Assembly: GCA_009377745.1 (NCBI GenBank) | Contig: WHTK01000010.1 | Coordinates: 1 to 64,000 of the forward strand | DNA from: Dehalococcoidia bacterium | GTDB taxonomy: Bacteria > Chloroflexota > Dehalococcoidia > DSTF01 > WHTK01 | DNA: 64,000 bases | Direction of reading: 5' to 3' | Shown: in pieces, positions 1 through 13,318 of the stretch | Numbering within the stretch: position 1 is the stretch's first letter | Layout: the number at the start of each line of letters is the position of its first letter | Made by a program: the position numbers and the translations under genes | Notes under the pieces: generated by a model | What the model was told of the DNA's origin: nothing | Seen by the model: the letters and a program-made list of their open reading frames with translations, nothing else | Database searches by the model: none

Positions 1-145
1 CCCAGCCTCGAAGACTGGGGCATGCTTAACGAGCGTTGGGACGGTGATGTCTTACCGAACCCCAGCCTCGAAGACTGGGGCATGCTTAACGAGCGTTGGG
101 ACGGTGATGTCTTCCCGAACCCCAGCCTCGAAGGCTGGGGCGTGC
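1..145. repeat. 60-bp tandem repeat with REP-like hairpin, at least 2.4 copies
   Basis: Two 60-bp units (1-60, 61-120) differ at one base, and a third begins at 121 and diverges after about 25 bp. Each unit starts with a short hairpin (CCCAGCCT...AGACTGGGG; in copy 3 the stem CCCCAGCCT/AGGCTGGGG is perfect) followed by CATGC. The same hairpin-plus-CATGC design recurs singly at 22573 and 41638, so this is a local amplification of a dispersed REP-like element. The array probably continues left of the window. No spacer-like unique sequence is seen. Confidence 0.85.
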
Positions 146-203
146 CGGTTCATGGCGGGCAGGCGAGGCAGACCCTATGACAGGGCACTGGTAAACTGAC
201 GAC

Positions 204-1376
204 GTGACCCGATACGACGTTGCAATAGTCGGAGCCGGGCCGGCGGGCAGCACGGCGGCCTATCACCTGTCGCAGGCCGGCGCGAAGGTACTGCTGATTG
301 ACCGCGCCAAATTCCCGCGCGACAAGCCCTGCGGCGGTGGCGTCACGGCGCGCGCTTATGATGAGGCACCGGTGGACTTGACTCCCGTGGTGGAGCAGAA
401 GATCCGCCGCGTACGCTTCAGCTTCCGCCTGGGCGATTTCTTTGATTACGAGTACCCGCGGACGCTGGTCTACATGACGCAGCGACATCGCATGGACCAT
501 TTCCTGGCGCAGCAGGCCGAAGAGGCGGGCGCGACCTTCCAGGACGGCTGTGTTGTGCGTGCCGTGGAGCTGGAAGGCAAGGCGGCGAGGATCAGCTTCG
601 CCAGCGGGAGCGCTGAGGCGGGCGTGCTGATCGGAGCGGACGGCTCGAACGGGGCCGTGGCCAGGGCTGCCGGCTTGACGCCGGTCATCGACCCGCCGGT
701 TGCGCTTGAGGCCAACTTCCCCTACGCCGGTAAGCGGGTGCCAATGGACTGGAGCGGCATGCTGGCGTTGGAGCTGGGCAGCATGTACGGCGGCTACGGT
801 TGGTCCTTCCCCAAGGCAGACCACTTCAACGTGGGCTGCGGCGGATGGCGAGAAGAGGGTGGACGCCTGCGCGAGCATCTGGCGTCTCTGCGCAGCCACT
901 ACGGCCTGGACGCGGCGCCGATGGAGCACATCCGCGGCCATCACCTGCCGACGCGGTCGCCGGGGAAGGCGATCGTCAAGGGACGGGCGCTGCTGGTGGG
1001 AGACGCCGCGGGGCTGGTCGACCCGATGTCGGGCGAGGGCATCCACGCGGCGTTCGTCAGCGGCCGGCTGGCTTCGGAAGCCGTGCAGCGCTATCTGGCT
1101 GGCAAGGCGCCTGACCTCTGGTCCTACGAGGCGGCGGTGGAGCGGGAGCTGATGCCGGACATCGGCTGGGCGAGCCTGCTGCGAGACGCTTTTCACTTCA
1201 CGCCGCGTCCCTGCTACGAGGTGATGCGGCGCAGCGGCGCGATCAAGAAGTCGCTCTGTCAGCTGATCACGGGTGAGCGGGACTACGCCAGCTTTCTGCG
1301 CCAGTTCGGGCCGTTGCTGCTGGTGCTGCGCTTCTGGGCGGCGCGAGGGCGGGCGGCGCGGCGGTCGGCCGCCTGA
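204..1376 (+). CDS. geranylgeranyl reductase family FAD-dependent oxidoreductase
   Basis: The 390-residue protein opens with a Rossmann FAD-binding motif (DVAIVGAGPAGSTAA, residues 5-19). It has the family motif PCGGG near residue 46 and a second FAD motif GDAAGLVDPMSGEGI near residue 270. This is the layout of geranylgeranyl reductase-type enzymes, which reduce isoprenoid double bonds in lipids or quinones; the real substrate cannot be told from sequence. The start is GTG at 204, about 60 bp after the tandem hairpin repeat. It stands alone and converges on rpoC. Confidence 0.8.
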   Translation: MTRYDVAIVGAGPAGSTAAYHLSQAGAKVLLIDRAKFPRDKPCGGGVTARAYDEAPVDLTPVVEQKIRRVRFSFRLGDFFDYEYPRTLVYMTQRHRMDHFLAQQAEEAGATFQDGCVVRAVELEGKAARISFASGSAEAGVLIGADGSNGAVARAAGLTPVIDPPVALEANFPYAGKRVPMDWSGMLALELGSMYGGYGWSFPKADHFNVGCGGWREEGGRLREHLASLRSHYGLDAAPMEHIRGHHLPTRSPGKAIVKGRALLVGDAAGLVDPMSGEGIHAAFVSGRLASEAVQRYLAGKAPDLWSYEAAVERELMPDIGWASLLRDAFHFTPRPCYEVMRRSGAIKKSLCQLITGERDYASFLRQFGPLLLVLRFWAARGRAARRSAA

Positions 1377-1572
1377 GGGAGCAGTCGCGGCTCCGGGCTG
1401 GGAAGCGACCAGCCGGCGACCTGTGGTGGGCTGAAGCACCAAAGAGCAGGCCGAGCCGGAGCCGAAACTGGCGCTGGAGTGGTTGATCAGCACCCAAGCT
1501 GGTTGCGCGATAGCATCAGGGGCTGACGGACGTATCAGGCCATTTCAGAAGGTTGCCCCACCGCCCCAGATT

Positions 1573-1618
1573 GCCACGCCTCGCTATCGCGATGGCTCGC
1601 AATGACAGAGTCGGATGA
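1573..1618. repeat. dispersed repeat remnant (CTCGCAATGACAG family)
   Basis: The stretch CCTCGCTATCGCGATGGC followed by TCGCAATGACAG matches the dispersed family seen at 10423, 13017, 13117, 13196 and 33440, all built on a core like TCGTTGCGAGG...GAAGCAATC. Here it is a partial copy between the reductase gene and the rpoC terminator. The rest of the 1377-1620 spacer shows no gene. Confidence 0.55.
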
Positions 1619-1620
1619 CA

Positions 1621-1652
1621 GAAGGGGCGCTGCTTAATTGCAGCGCCCCTTC
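1621..1652. terminator. bidirectional hairpin between reductase gene and rpoC
   Basis: A perfect 13-bp stem (GAAGGGGCGCTGC / GCAGCGCCCCTTC) with loop TTAATT. It sits 20 bp after the rpoC stop codon (minus strand) and about 250 bp after the convergent plus-strand gene. T-tracts on both sides are weak, so it may act mainly as an RNA-stabilising end. Confidence 0.7.
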
Positions 1653-1672
1653 TGTGTTGGTAAGGAGTTGGG

Positions 1673-6121
<4,449 letters not shown>

Positions 6122-6215
6122 TCCGTTTTTCTCCCTACTGCGCTTCCGTGATTCTCATTGCCGGGGGCTGCGCATCCCTGGCGGTCTGCTCCGCCCCCTA
6201 AAGTTTGGGAGTAAT

Positions 6216-6261
6216 GAGGGGATACCCCTCAAGTTCCCCGGCAGAGGGCTTAGCCCTCTGC
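6216..6261. repeat. two adjacent hairpins in the rpoB-rpoC spacer
   Basis: GAGGGG-ATA-CCCCTC (6216-6230) and the perfect palindrome GCAGAGGGCT-T-AGCCCTCTGC (6241-6261) lie in the unusually long 278-bp gap between rpoB and rpoC. A third imperfect stem-loop is at about 6345-6366. None has a T-tract, so they look like RNA-processing or stability elements or REP-type insertions rather than terminators. Nothing else is seen in the 6122-6399 spacer. Confidence 0.6.
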
Positions 6262-6399
6262 ACTCCGGTTCCGCTATATACCTTGAAGACTCCCGTTTGA
6301 GCCAGATGACGCCATGCTGCACCGCCTTTCGTTTGGGAAGGGAGGCTCCAGGCTTCCCTCCTGCTGCCATCGGGTCCCGATGGCCGAGTGCTTGGCCGG

Positions 6400-9300
6400 C
6401 TACAAGATGCCGCGGTCGCTCAAGATGTCTTCCGATTCGAAGCCGGTGAGGTTGATGCCGATCTGCGGCACGTCCTCACCACCGTCGTCGGCGAAGACGA
6501 CCTGCTCTTCGTCCTCGTTGAGCACCTCGACGGCGAGGCCGAGGCTCTGCAGCTCCTTGACGAGGACCTTGAAGGACTCCGGGATGCCGGGCTCAAGGAC
6601 GTCGTCACCCTTGACGATGGCCTCATAGGTCTTGACGCGGCCGACGACGTCGTCGCTCTTGACCGTGAGCAGCTCCTGCAGGGTGTGGGCGGCTCCATAG
6701 GCTTCGAGGGCCCAGACCTCCATCTCACCGAAGCGCTGGCCACCCATCTGGGCCTTGCCGCCGAGGGGCTGCTGCGTGATCAGGGAGTAGGGGCCGGTCG
6801 ACCGGGCGTGGATCTTCTCCTCGACGAGGTGGACGAGCTTGAGCATGTAGATCTGTCCGACGGTGACCGGCTGGTCAAAGGGCTCACCGTTGCGGCCGTC
6901 AAAGATCGTCTGCTTGCCGAAGACCGGGGCCGCGATGCGGCGGCGCTCCGTGACCTCGTCGGCGATCTTCTCGAGCTGGTGCAGTTCCTTGCCGCGCTTG
7001 ACCTTCTCGCCGATGCTTTCGAGCCAGAGCTCGAGGCAGGCGCGCTTGGCTTCGCCGATCTTGGTTTCGTCGAAGACGGTCTGGAAGTCGTAACTCTTTT
7101 GCTTGAGCCAGGTTTCCATTACCGGGACGTTGAGGTTCTCGCCCCAGGGGGCGCTGCTGTTGCCGTTGATGCCGGCCTCGATGGCCCCTGCCTCGACGGC
7201 GAGCCAGGCCCGGGCCAGGGCGTCCTCAATCGAGTGGTCCTCAGCGCCGTCGAAAACCGGGGTGATGGCGCGGAAGCCGAGGACGCTGGCGGCCCAGCCG
7301 AGGTGAGTCTCGAGGACCTGACCGACGTTCATGCGGCTGGGGACGCCGATGGGGTTGAGGATGATGTCCACGGGCGTGCCATCGGCGAGGTAGGGCATGT
7401 CCTCTACCGGCAGGATGCGGGCGATGACGCCCTTGTTGCCGTGGCGGCCGGCCATCTTATCGCCTTCGGAGACCTTGCGCTTCTGGGCGATGGAGACGCG
7501 CACCAGCTGGTTGACGCCGGCGGGCAGCTCGTCGTGCTCTTCGCGGCGGAAGACGCGCACGTCGATGACCTTACCGTGCTGGCCGTGGGGCACGCGCAGG
7601 GATGTGTCTTTAACCTCGCGCGCCTTCTCACCGAAGATTGCGCGCAGGAGCTTCTCCTCCGCCGTCAGCTCCGTCTCACCCTTGGGGGTGATCTTGCCAA
7701 CGAGAATATCGCCGGCCTGGACCTCAGCGCCGATGCGGATGATGCCTTCGTCATCGAGGTCCTTAAGGGACTCATCGCCGACGTTGGGGATGTCTCGGGT
7801 GATCTCCTCCGGTCCAAGCTTGGTGTCGCGGGCCTCGATTTCGTGCTTTTCGATGTGGATCGAGGTGAACTTGTCGTCGCGGACCACGGACTCGGAGATG
7901 ATGATGGCGTCCTCGAAGTTGTAGCCCTCCCAGCTCATGAAGGCGCAGAGCACGCTCTGACCCAGAGCCAGCTCACCGTCGTCGGTGGAGGAGCTGTCGA
8001 CGAGAGTGTCGCCCTTGGCGATGCGGTCGCCCTTGGTGACAGCGGGCCGCTGGTTGAGGCAAGTGGCCGCGTTGGAGCGGATGAACTTGAGCACCGGGTG
8101 GGTGACTTCTTCGCCGTCGTCGTAGCGGACGGTGACGCCGCGGGCGGAGGCGGCGGTGACGAGGCCATCGCCGGTGGCGACAACGACCTGGCCAGAGTCA
8201 ACCGCGACCTGGCGCTCGGTGCCGGTGCCGACGAGCGGGCGCTCAGGGTGGACCAGCGGCACGGCCTGACGCTGCATGTTCGAGCCCATGAGGGCGCGAG
8301 GCGCGTCGTCGTGCTCCAGGAAGGGGATCAGCGAGGTCGCTGTCGAAAGGATCTGCTTGGGCGAGACGTCCATGAAGTCGATCTCGTCCGGGTGGGTGAA
8401 CTCAAAGCGCTGGCCCTTGCGGATCTCCACCTCTTCTTCAAGGAAGTGGCCGTTGGCGTCGATGATGGCGTTGGCCTGGGCGATGACGTACTGCTCCTCG
8501 TCGTCGGCGGCGAGATAGAGGATGTCGGTTGAGGCGAAGGGGCGCACCTTGACGTGCTTGACGCCGAGTGGCGCGAGCTTCTTGGCGACGGCGGCCGTGA
8601 CCTCGTCGCCGGCCTTGGCCAGCTTCTTACCATCAGCGACCACGTCCTCGCGGATGAGGCGGCCGATGAGATCGGCGGAATCGGCCGGTAGCTCGCGGAT
8701 GACGCGGCGGTAGGGCGTCTCGATGAAGCCGTAGTCGTTGATCACGGCGAAGGAGGCCAGCGAGACGATGAGGCCGATGTTGGGGCCTTCCGGCGTCTCG
8801 ATGGGGCATATGCGGCCGTAGTGGCTGTGGTGGACGTCGCGCACGTCGAAGCCGGCGTGGTCACGCGAGAGACCGCCGGGGCCGAGGGCGCTGAGCTTGC
8901 GCTTGTGGGTCAGCTCCGCCAGCGGGTTGGTCTGGTCCATGAACTGGGAGAGCTGGGAGCCGCCGAAGAACTCCTTCATGGCGGCGACCACGGGCCGGAT
9001 GTTGATCAGGGCGCTGGGTGTTGCCTGGTCCGGGTCCGTGATGGTCATGCGCTCACGCACGACGCGCTCCATGCGCAGGAGGCCGATGCGGAACTGGTTC
9101 TGGATCAGCTCACCGACGGCGCGGACCCGGCGGTTGCCGAGGTGGTCAATCTCGTCGGTGTCACCCTGACCGTTGTTGAGGCGGATCAGCTCATGGATGA
9201 TGCCCTTGATGTCGTCCACGGTGAGGACGCGGGTATCCATCGACGTCTCCTGCTTGAGGCGGCGGTTGATCTTGTAGCGGCCGACCTTGAGCAGGTCATA

Positions 9301-10167
9301 GCGTCGGGCGTTGAAGAACAGCGAGTTGACCAGGGTGCGCGCATTCTCCAGGGTCGGCGGGTCACCGGGGCGCATGCGCTTGTAGAAGTCTTCGAGGGCG
9401 CGCAGCTTGTTGCCGACCTTGACCTCCGGCGTCTCCTTTTCGAGCGTCGTGGCGATGTAGTGGTGGTCGGCATTGGTGTCGACGTCATCGAACCAGGTGA
9501 GGATGCGCTCGGCGGTGCCGAGCTCTGAGTCCTTCATGTTCTCCATGGAGTCGATGGCACGCAGGAGGGTGGTCACGGGGATCTTGCGCTTGCGGTCGAC
9601 CTTGACGGAGATGACGTCGCGGTTGGAGGTCTCAAACTCGAGCCAGGCGCCGCGGTTAGGGATAACCTTGGCGAAAGCGAGGTCGCGGCCGGTGGTCGGG
9701 TCCTTCTCCCTGGTGAAGTAGACGCCGGGAGAGCGGACGAGCTGAGAGACGACGACGCGCTCGGCGCCGTTAATGATGAAGGTGCCGGTGGGGGTCATGA
9801 GCGGGAAATCGCCCATGAAGAGCTCCTGCTCCTTGACCTCGCCGGTTTCCTTGACGATGAGCTCGACGCGGACGCGGAGGGGGACGGCGTAGGTGGCGTC
9901 GCGGTCACGCGACTCACGCTCGTCGTATTTGGGTTCGCCGAAGGAGTACTCGCCGAAGCGGAGCTCCATCTTGGAGCCGGTGAAGTCCTGGATGGGGGAA
10001 ATCTCGTCCAGGAGCTCGCGCAGGCCTTCGCGGATGAACCAGTCGTAGGAGTCCAGCTGGACCTTGATCAGGTTCGGCATTTCCATGATCTGGGGGATTT
10101 TCGCGTATGACTTCTCGGTGGTAGGTAGGTACTCACCGAAGCGGACAATATCGCGGGCAAGCGTCAT
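6400..10167 (-). CDS. rpoB: DNA-directed RNA polymerase subunit beta
   Basis: The 1255-residue catalytic beta subunit of RNA polymerase, co-transcribed with rpoC. The N-terminus has the usual order: protrusion (FGEYL...[15 protein letters not shown]), lobe and rifampicin-pocket region ([32 protein letters not shown]), then [32 protein letters not shown] and the C-terminal anchor [25 protein letters not shown]. The sequence around the rifampicin cluster is of the sensitive type ([16 protein letters not shown]). GGAG lies 6 bp before the ATG. rplJ and rplL are not upstream here; a stand-alone promoter precedes the gene. Confidence 0.98.
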   Translation of the reverse strand: MTLARDIVRFGEYLPTTEKSYAKIPQIMEMPNLIKVQLDSYDWFIREGLRELLDEISPIQDFTGSKMELRFGEYSFGEPKYDERESRDRDATYAVPLRVRVELIVKETGEVKEQELFMGDFPLMTPTGTFIINGAERVVVSQLVRSPGVYFTREKDPTTGRDLAFAKVIPNRGAWLEFETSNRDVISVKVDRKRKIPVTTLLRAIDSMENMKDSELGTAERILTWFDDVDTNADHHYIATTLEKETPEVKVGNKLRALEDFYKRMRPGDPPTLENARTLVNSLFFNARRYDLLKVGRYKINRRLKQETSMDTRVLTVDDIKGIIHELIRLNNGQGDTDEIDHLGNRRVRAVGELIQNQFRIGLLRMERVVRERMTITDPDQATPSALINIRPVVAAMKEFFGGSQLSQFMDQTNPLAELTHKRKLSALGPGGLSRDHAGFDVRDVHHSHYGRICPIETPEGPNIGLIVSLASFAVINDYGFIETPYRRVIRELPADSADLIGRLIREDVVADGKKLAKAGDEVTAAVAKKLAPLGVKHVKVRPFASTDILYLAADDEEQYVIAQANAIIDANGHFLEEEVEIRKGQRFEFTHPDEIDFMDVSPKQILSTATSLIPFLEHDDAPRALMGSNMQRQAVPLVHPERPLVGTGTERQVAVDSGQVVVATGDGLVTAASARGVTVRYDDGEEVTHPVLKFIRSNAATCLNQRPAVTKGDRIAKGDTLVDSSSTDDGELALGQSVLCAFMSWEGYNFEDAIIISESVVRDDKFTSIHIEKHEIEARDTKLGPEEITRDIPNVGDESLKDLDDEGIIRIGAEVQAGDILVGKITPKGETELTAEEKLLRAIFGEKAREVKDTSLRVPHGQHGKVIDVRVFRREEHDELPAGVNQLVRVSIAQKRKVSEGDKMAGRHGNKGVIARILPVEDMPYLADGTPVDIILNPIGVPSRMNVGQVLETHLGWAASVLGFRAITPVFDGAEDHSIEDALARAWLAVEAGAIEAGINGNSSAPWGENLNVPVMETWLKQKSYDFQTVFDETKIGEAKRACLELWLESIGEKVKRGKELHQLEKIADEVTERRRIAAPVFGKQTIFDGRNGEPFDQPVTVGQIYMLKLVHLVEEKIHARSTGPYSLITQQPLGGKAQMGGQRFGEMEVWALEAYGAAHTLQELLTVKSDDVVGRVKTYEAIVKGDDVLEPGIPESFKVLVKELQSLGLAVEVLNEDEEQVVFADDGGEDVPQIGINLTGFESEDILSDRGIL

Positions 10168-10275
10168 AGGTCGCTCCTCACAGCAAAGGCTCTAGCTACA
10201 AGACGGCCTGATCCAGGGACTGGGCTCCCAAGGGGGGAAACGGGTAGGAGGGAACATTCTGGCCAGGATGAATGT

Positions 10276-10304
10276 AGTCTATGTCATCAGACTGGCCTTG
10301 TCAA
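10276..10304 (-). promoter_or_regulatory. rpoB promoter
   Basis: Reading on the minus strand: TTGACA (10304-10299), a 17-bp spacer, TAGACT (10281-10276). This is a near-consensus housekeeping promoter about 110 bp before the rpoB ATG. It supports transcription of rpoBC independently of ribosomal protein genes. Confidence 0.7.
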
Positions 10305-10422
10305 CGGTTGCCGATCTAGAAACTTAGCACATTCTGTCAATGAGCGCGATTACGGTTGTCACCAGAATCCTGAGAGGAGGGATGACGCAAAGGAAGTCAA
10401 TGAAAGGCGGGAGATCAAAGCT

Positions 10423-10455
10423 TGCTTCGTCGCTAGGCGCTCCTCGCAATGGTGG
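10423..10455. repeat. dispersed repeat copy (TTGCTTCGTCGCT family)
   Basis: GCTTGCTTCGTCGCTAGGCG followed by CTCCTCGCAATGG is a diverged copy of the 58-bp element present twice at 13017 and 13196. It lies in the 419-bp spacer between rpoB and the next gene (10168-10586), which otherwise holds only the rpoB promoter and leader. Confidence 0.65.
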
Positions 10456-10586
10456 CGGTTCGCCGGTAGGGAGGAAAGCGAGCTGACGAGGCGTGCAGTT
10501 GTCCGCGGGTCGACGAACTGTCGTGGCATGATGCATGCGGCGCGGTGGAGGCGGTGGATGCTTCTATCTGCTAACGCCGTTCTTAC

Positions 10587-11231
10587 TCAACATGACACGC
10601 CGGCGAATAGCGCTGAGGCAGAGGTGAGTTTATCCGTCCCTTGAACCATCCGAGTCGTAGCAGCCTCCAGGGAGACCGCGCTGAGCCGGTCGATACCCTG
10701 GACGATCAATTCCATGGAAGCGTCAAAGTCGGTTACGGCGCGCAAGAGCAGGGCGTGGACGTCGCGCAGGCAGGTGGGAGGCGTCAAGGCTCTAACCTGA
10801 TCACCAAGGACGCGGACGAGGGCGACGTTCACAGCGACAGAGGTCTGCCATGAACTCGTGAGGATCAACCCGGGACTGGCCCCTGCCCGTTGCATATCAG
10901 AGCCTATGCCTGACATTGCGGTCGAGTAGTCGCCAAAGATATCGAGAAGCGATGTCTGGTACTGGGTTAGCACAGGGTCCAGCGGCGTAGGAGTCGAGGT
11001 CGGCACCGGACGTTCCGCTTGAGCCGTGGGAGCCACATCATCGTCATCGCCAGCGATTACCTGGCTATCAACATCTCCACCATTGGCTGGCTCCTCTTCG
11101 CCGCCTGCAGCGCTGATCACGATTAGCAGCGCCAGCAGCGGCCCGCCGATACCAACGCCCCAATGCCACTTCGGACCAGTGGAAGTCCAGCGCCAGTAAC
11201 GGCCGAGGCCGAGCTTGATTTCGTTCAACAT
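10587..11231 (-). CDS. hypothetical membrane-anchored protein
   Basis: A 214-residue protein of unknown function. A short basic N-terminus (MLNEIKLGLGRYWRW) leads into one membrane segment (about residues 25-43, VGIGGPLLALLIVISAAGG). An acidic and Pro/Thr-rich linker follows (about 45-85), then a helical extracytoplasmic domain with two cysteines (PPTCLRDVH and the C-terminal SC). The domain looks like a four-helix, ligand- or partner-binding type, but no family is recognised. The ATG at 11231 follows AAGGGG and fits better than the longer frame from 11303. Confidence 0.6.
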   Translation of the reverse strand: MLNEIKLGLGRYWRWTSTGPKWHWGVGIGGPLLALLIVISAAGGEEEPANGGDVDSQVIAGDDDDVAPTAQAERPVPTSTPTPLDPVLTQYQTSLLDIFGDYSTAMSGIGSDMQRAGASPGLILTSSWQTSVAVNVALVRVLGDQVRALTPPTCLRDVHALLLRAVTDFDASMELIVQGIDRLSAVSLEAATTRMVQGTDKLTSASALFAGVSC

Positions 11232-11303
11232 GGACGCCCCTTGGGCTAATCTCCCGTGAGGACGAAAAAGAAAGCACTGTCCTCTCTGAGCCCGCCCTCT
11301 CAC

Positions 11304-11656
11304 AAACGGCGCAGGTGAGAGACGGCTGCGAGCGGAGTATAGACGGTTTTGTAACGGCTTGTCAGGCCACGAAAAGTTGAACCCCTCCTAACTGGGAGGA
11401 TGAATGCGTCATCTGAAAGGTAAGAAATGTGCTTGGTGATCCAGCGCTCAGCGGATGGCGACGCCCATCTCCTGGTGGGCAAGGGTCAGCGCGGACTGGT
11501 TAGATGCCCGGTAGTCGGCGATCGGACTAAACCGTCGATGCTGCTCCGTGAGGATGGCGAGCTACTGCTCAATTTTGCGCTCCGTCATCCGCGTTGTCAG
11601 GGGAGACGGCGCTTAGCTCCGGGGACGTGGTTTATCGAGGGGTATCTCAGGCTTAG
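11304..11656. other. intergenic region without a supported gene
   Basis: This 353-bp stretch holds no intact gene. On the minus strand, 11588-11448 reads as a 46-codon frame beginning MTERKIEQ and interrupted by TAG at codon 9. It is coding-like after the stop, so it could be a decayed small gene. No promoter, terminator or repeat is clear. Confidence 0.4.
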
Positions 11657-12817
11657 TCAGGAGCCGCTGAGAGCTTCGCGGAGGCGGGTGGCGACGATGT
11701 CGAGGTCGGCGTCGTCGAAGAAGGCGACGGAGACGTTGACGGCCGGGCCTTCGGTGCGGACGGCGATTGAGGGCTCGCCGGCGAGCAGGGTTTGCATGAC
11801 GGCCGTGGCGGCCTCGGGGCTGGCCAGGCGGATGCGGACGCCATCGCGGATGACCGGGATCGGCGTTTCGCGCTCGGAGATGCGCCAGGCCTCGATGCCG
11901 GGGATATCGCGGATGCGGGCGAGGATGGCGCCGGCTCGCTCGCCGTAATGCAGCAGGCGCGACTCGTGGTCCATGGTCAGCCATTCCTTGAGGGCGACGA
12001 CGGTGGCGACGATTTCCTGACGGTCGACCTTCATGGGACGGCCGATGGTCAGGTAGCCGCTGGTCTCGAAGCCGATGAAGCTGTTGATCAGGGCGAGGTC
12101 GACCATCTCGCTGCTGCCGACCAGCAGGCCGGTCGAGTGAGGCGCATCGAAGTATTTGGCGGCGTAGCAGACGAGGTCGGCGCCCAGACGGACATAGCGG
12201 CGCAGGTTATCGACCGGGTAGGTCATGCCGGCGGCATCGACGATGACAGGGATGCCGCGCTCATGGGCGATCTCGATCACGGTTTCGATGGGTAATACCG
12301 GTTCGCCACGGAAGGCGACGAAGTAATGAATCGCGGCCGTTTGGGGGCCGATGGCGGCGCGTAGCTCGTCGGCGGTCGTGCCGGTGGGGGGACCAATCTC
12401 GACGAGGTGGGCGCCGGTGAGGGTGACGCAGCGATCGTATTTCTGGCGGGTGCTTTTCTGGGTGATGATCTCGTTGGGGATGCCCTCGGTGTCGGGCAAG
12501 CGCTCGAAGTAGTCAGGATGGCCGCGGGTGAGACAGGCCGCGGCGGCGACGGCGAGGGCGGCGGCGGCGCCCGATGTGACGAAGGCAGCCTCGGCATCGA
12601 GGAGGTTGGCGATGAGGCGGCCGCTGCTGGTGATCAGGCCCTTCATATCGACGAAGCGGCGGTTGGCGTCCTCCATGGCGGCGCGGACGCTGGGAGAGAG
12701 GCGGGAGCCGCCGAGGACGGTGTAGGCGCCGCCGGCGTTGATCACGGGCCGCGCGCCGAGGTCTGTGAAGATGCTGCCGGCTGCTGCTTCTTCGAGGGTG
12801 GTTGTGGGTTCGGGCAT
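11657..12817 (-). CDS. SelA-like PLP-dependent enzyme (DgaE / aminotransferase superfamily)
   Basis: A 386-residue fold-type I PLP enzyme. The opening (ARPVINAGGAYTVLGGSRLSPSV) and the region CYAAKYFDAPHSTGLL, with Lys221 as likely Schiff-base residue, match the SelA-like group that includes D-glucosaminate-6-phosphate ammonia lyase and related lyases. True SelA needs a selenocysteine system, of which there is no sign here. The likely role is elimination or transamination on an amino sugar or amino acid; the substrate is unknown. Single gene with no operon partners. Confidence 0.7.
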   Translation of the reverse strand: MPEPTTTLEEAAAGSIFTDLGARPVINAGGAYTVLGGSRLSPSVRAAMEDANRRFVDMKGLITSSGRLIANLLDAEAAFVTSGAAAALAVAAAACLTRGHPDYFERLPDTEGIPNEIITQKSTRQKYDRCVTLTGAHLVEIGPPTGTTADELRAAIGPQTAAIHYFVAFRGEPVLPIETVIEIAHERGIPVIVDAAGMTYPVDNLRRYVRLGADLVCYAAKYFDAPHSTGLLVGSSEMVDLALINSFIGFETSGYLTIGRPMKVDRQEIVATVVALKEWLTMDHESRLLHYGERAGAILARIRDIPGIEAWRISERETPIPVIRDGVRIRLASPEAATAVMQTLLAGEPSIAVRTEGPAVNVSVAFFDDADLDIVATRLREALSGS

Positions 12818-12932
12818 GGGGAAGACCGCCTGTAGCGCTAGGTACGTTCAACTAAGGGGATTGTAACGCCGTGCCCTCTCAGAGTCGTGCGTGGTGCGGC
12901 TGGTGTGGGTATCGGACGCGTAAAGGCGGGTC

Positions 12933-13258
12933 GTTGTCATTCCGAGGTACGAGGAATCTTGTGAGCCGTGACCAGCCCGGGGGCGTTCATCCTGGACTCC
13001 GGACGCGGGCTTGTCGCTGGTCCAGCGCTTTGGCCCGAGATTGCTTCGTCGCTGGGCGCTCCTCGCAAAGACAGTAGCGTGTCTTCGACCAGGTTTGCTC
13101 GGGATTGTGGCAAGAGCCGCCATCTTGTCGTTGCGAGGCCCTCAAAGGCCGAAGCAATCTCGGGACGGACTTGCTACTGCCGACGCGGTTTGTGCCTGGT
13201 CCAGCGCTTTGGCCCGGGATTGCTTCGTCGCTGGGCGCTCCTCGCAAAGACAGGGTGG
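12933..13258. repeat. cluster of dispersed repeats upstream of the P450 gene
   Basis: Two 58-bp direct copies (13017-13074 and 13196-13253, one mismatch) contain GATTGCTTCGTCGCTGGGCG. A third, inverted and diverged copy lies between them (about 13117-13165; TCGTTGCGAGG...GAAGCAATCTCG), and a fragment TGTCATTCCGAGG...GAGGAATC is at 12933-12962. The cluster fills most of the 12818-13318 spacer. It resembles a nonautonomous palindromic element that has accumulated here; no transposase is nearby. Confidence 0.8.
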
Positions 13259-13318
13259 CTTTCGCGTTGGCAGGGGCGGCGTACCATGGAGTGAGACCCT
13301 CCTCGATAAGGAGACGAC

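Noticed and set aside
1..145. Tandem repeat considered as a CRISPR array
   Set aside because: Units are contiguous 60-bp copies with no variable spacers, and no cas gene is present.
6388..8532. 714-codon plus-strand frame opposite rpoB
   Set aside because: It is antisense to conserved rpoB motifs and has the composition of a shadow frame; the same applies to long frames opposite rpoC, recA (18949-20358), dnaK and the Rieske gene.
11448..11588. 46-codon frame with internal TAG, considered as a recoded or pyrrolysine gene
   Set aside because: No pyrrolysine genes or recoding signals are seen; a decayed small gene or chance frame is simpler.
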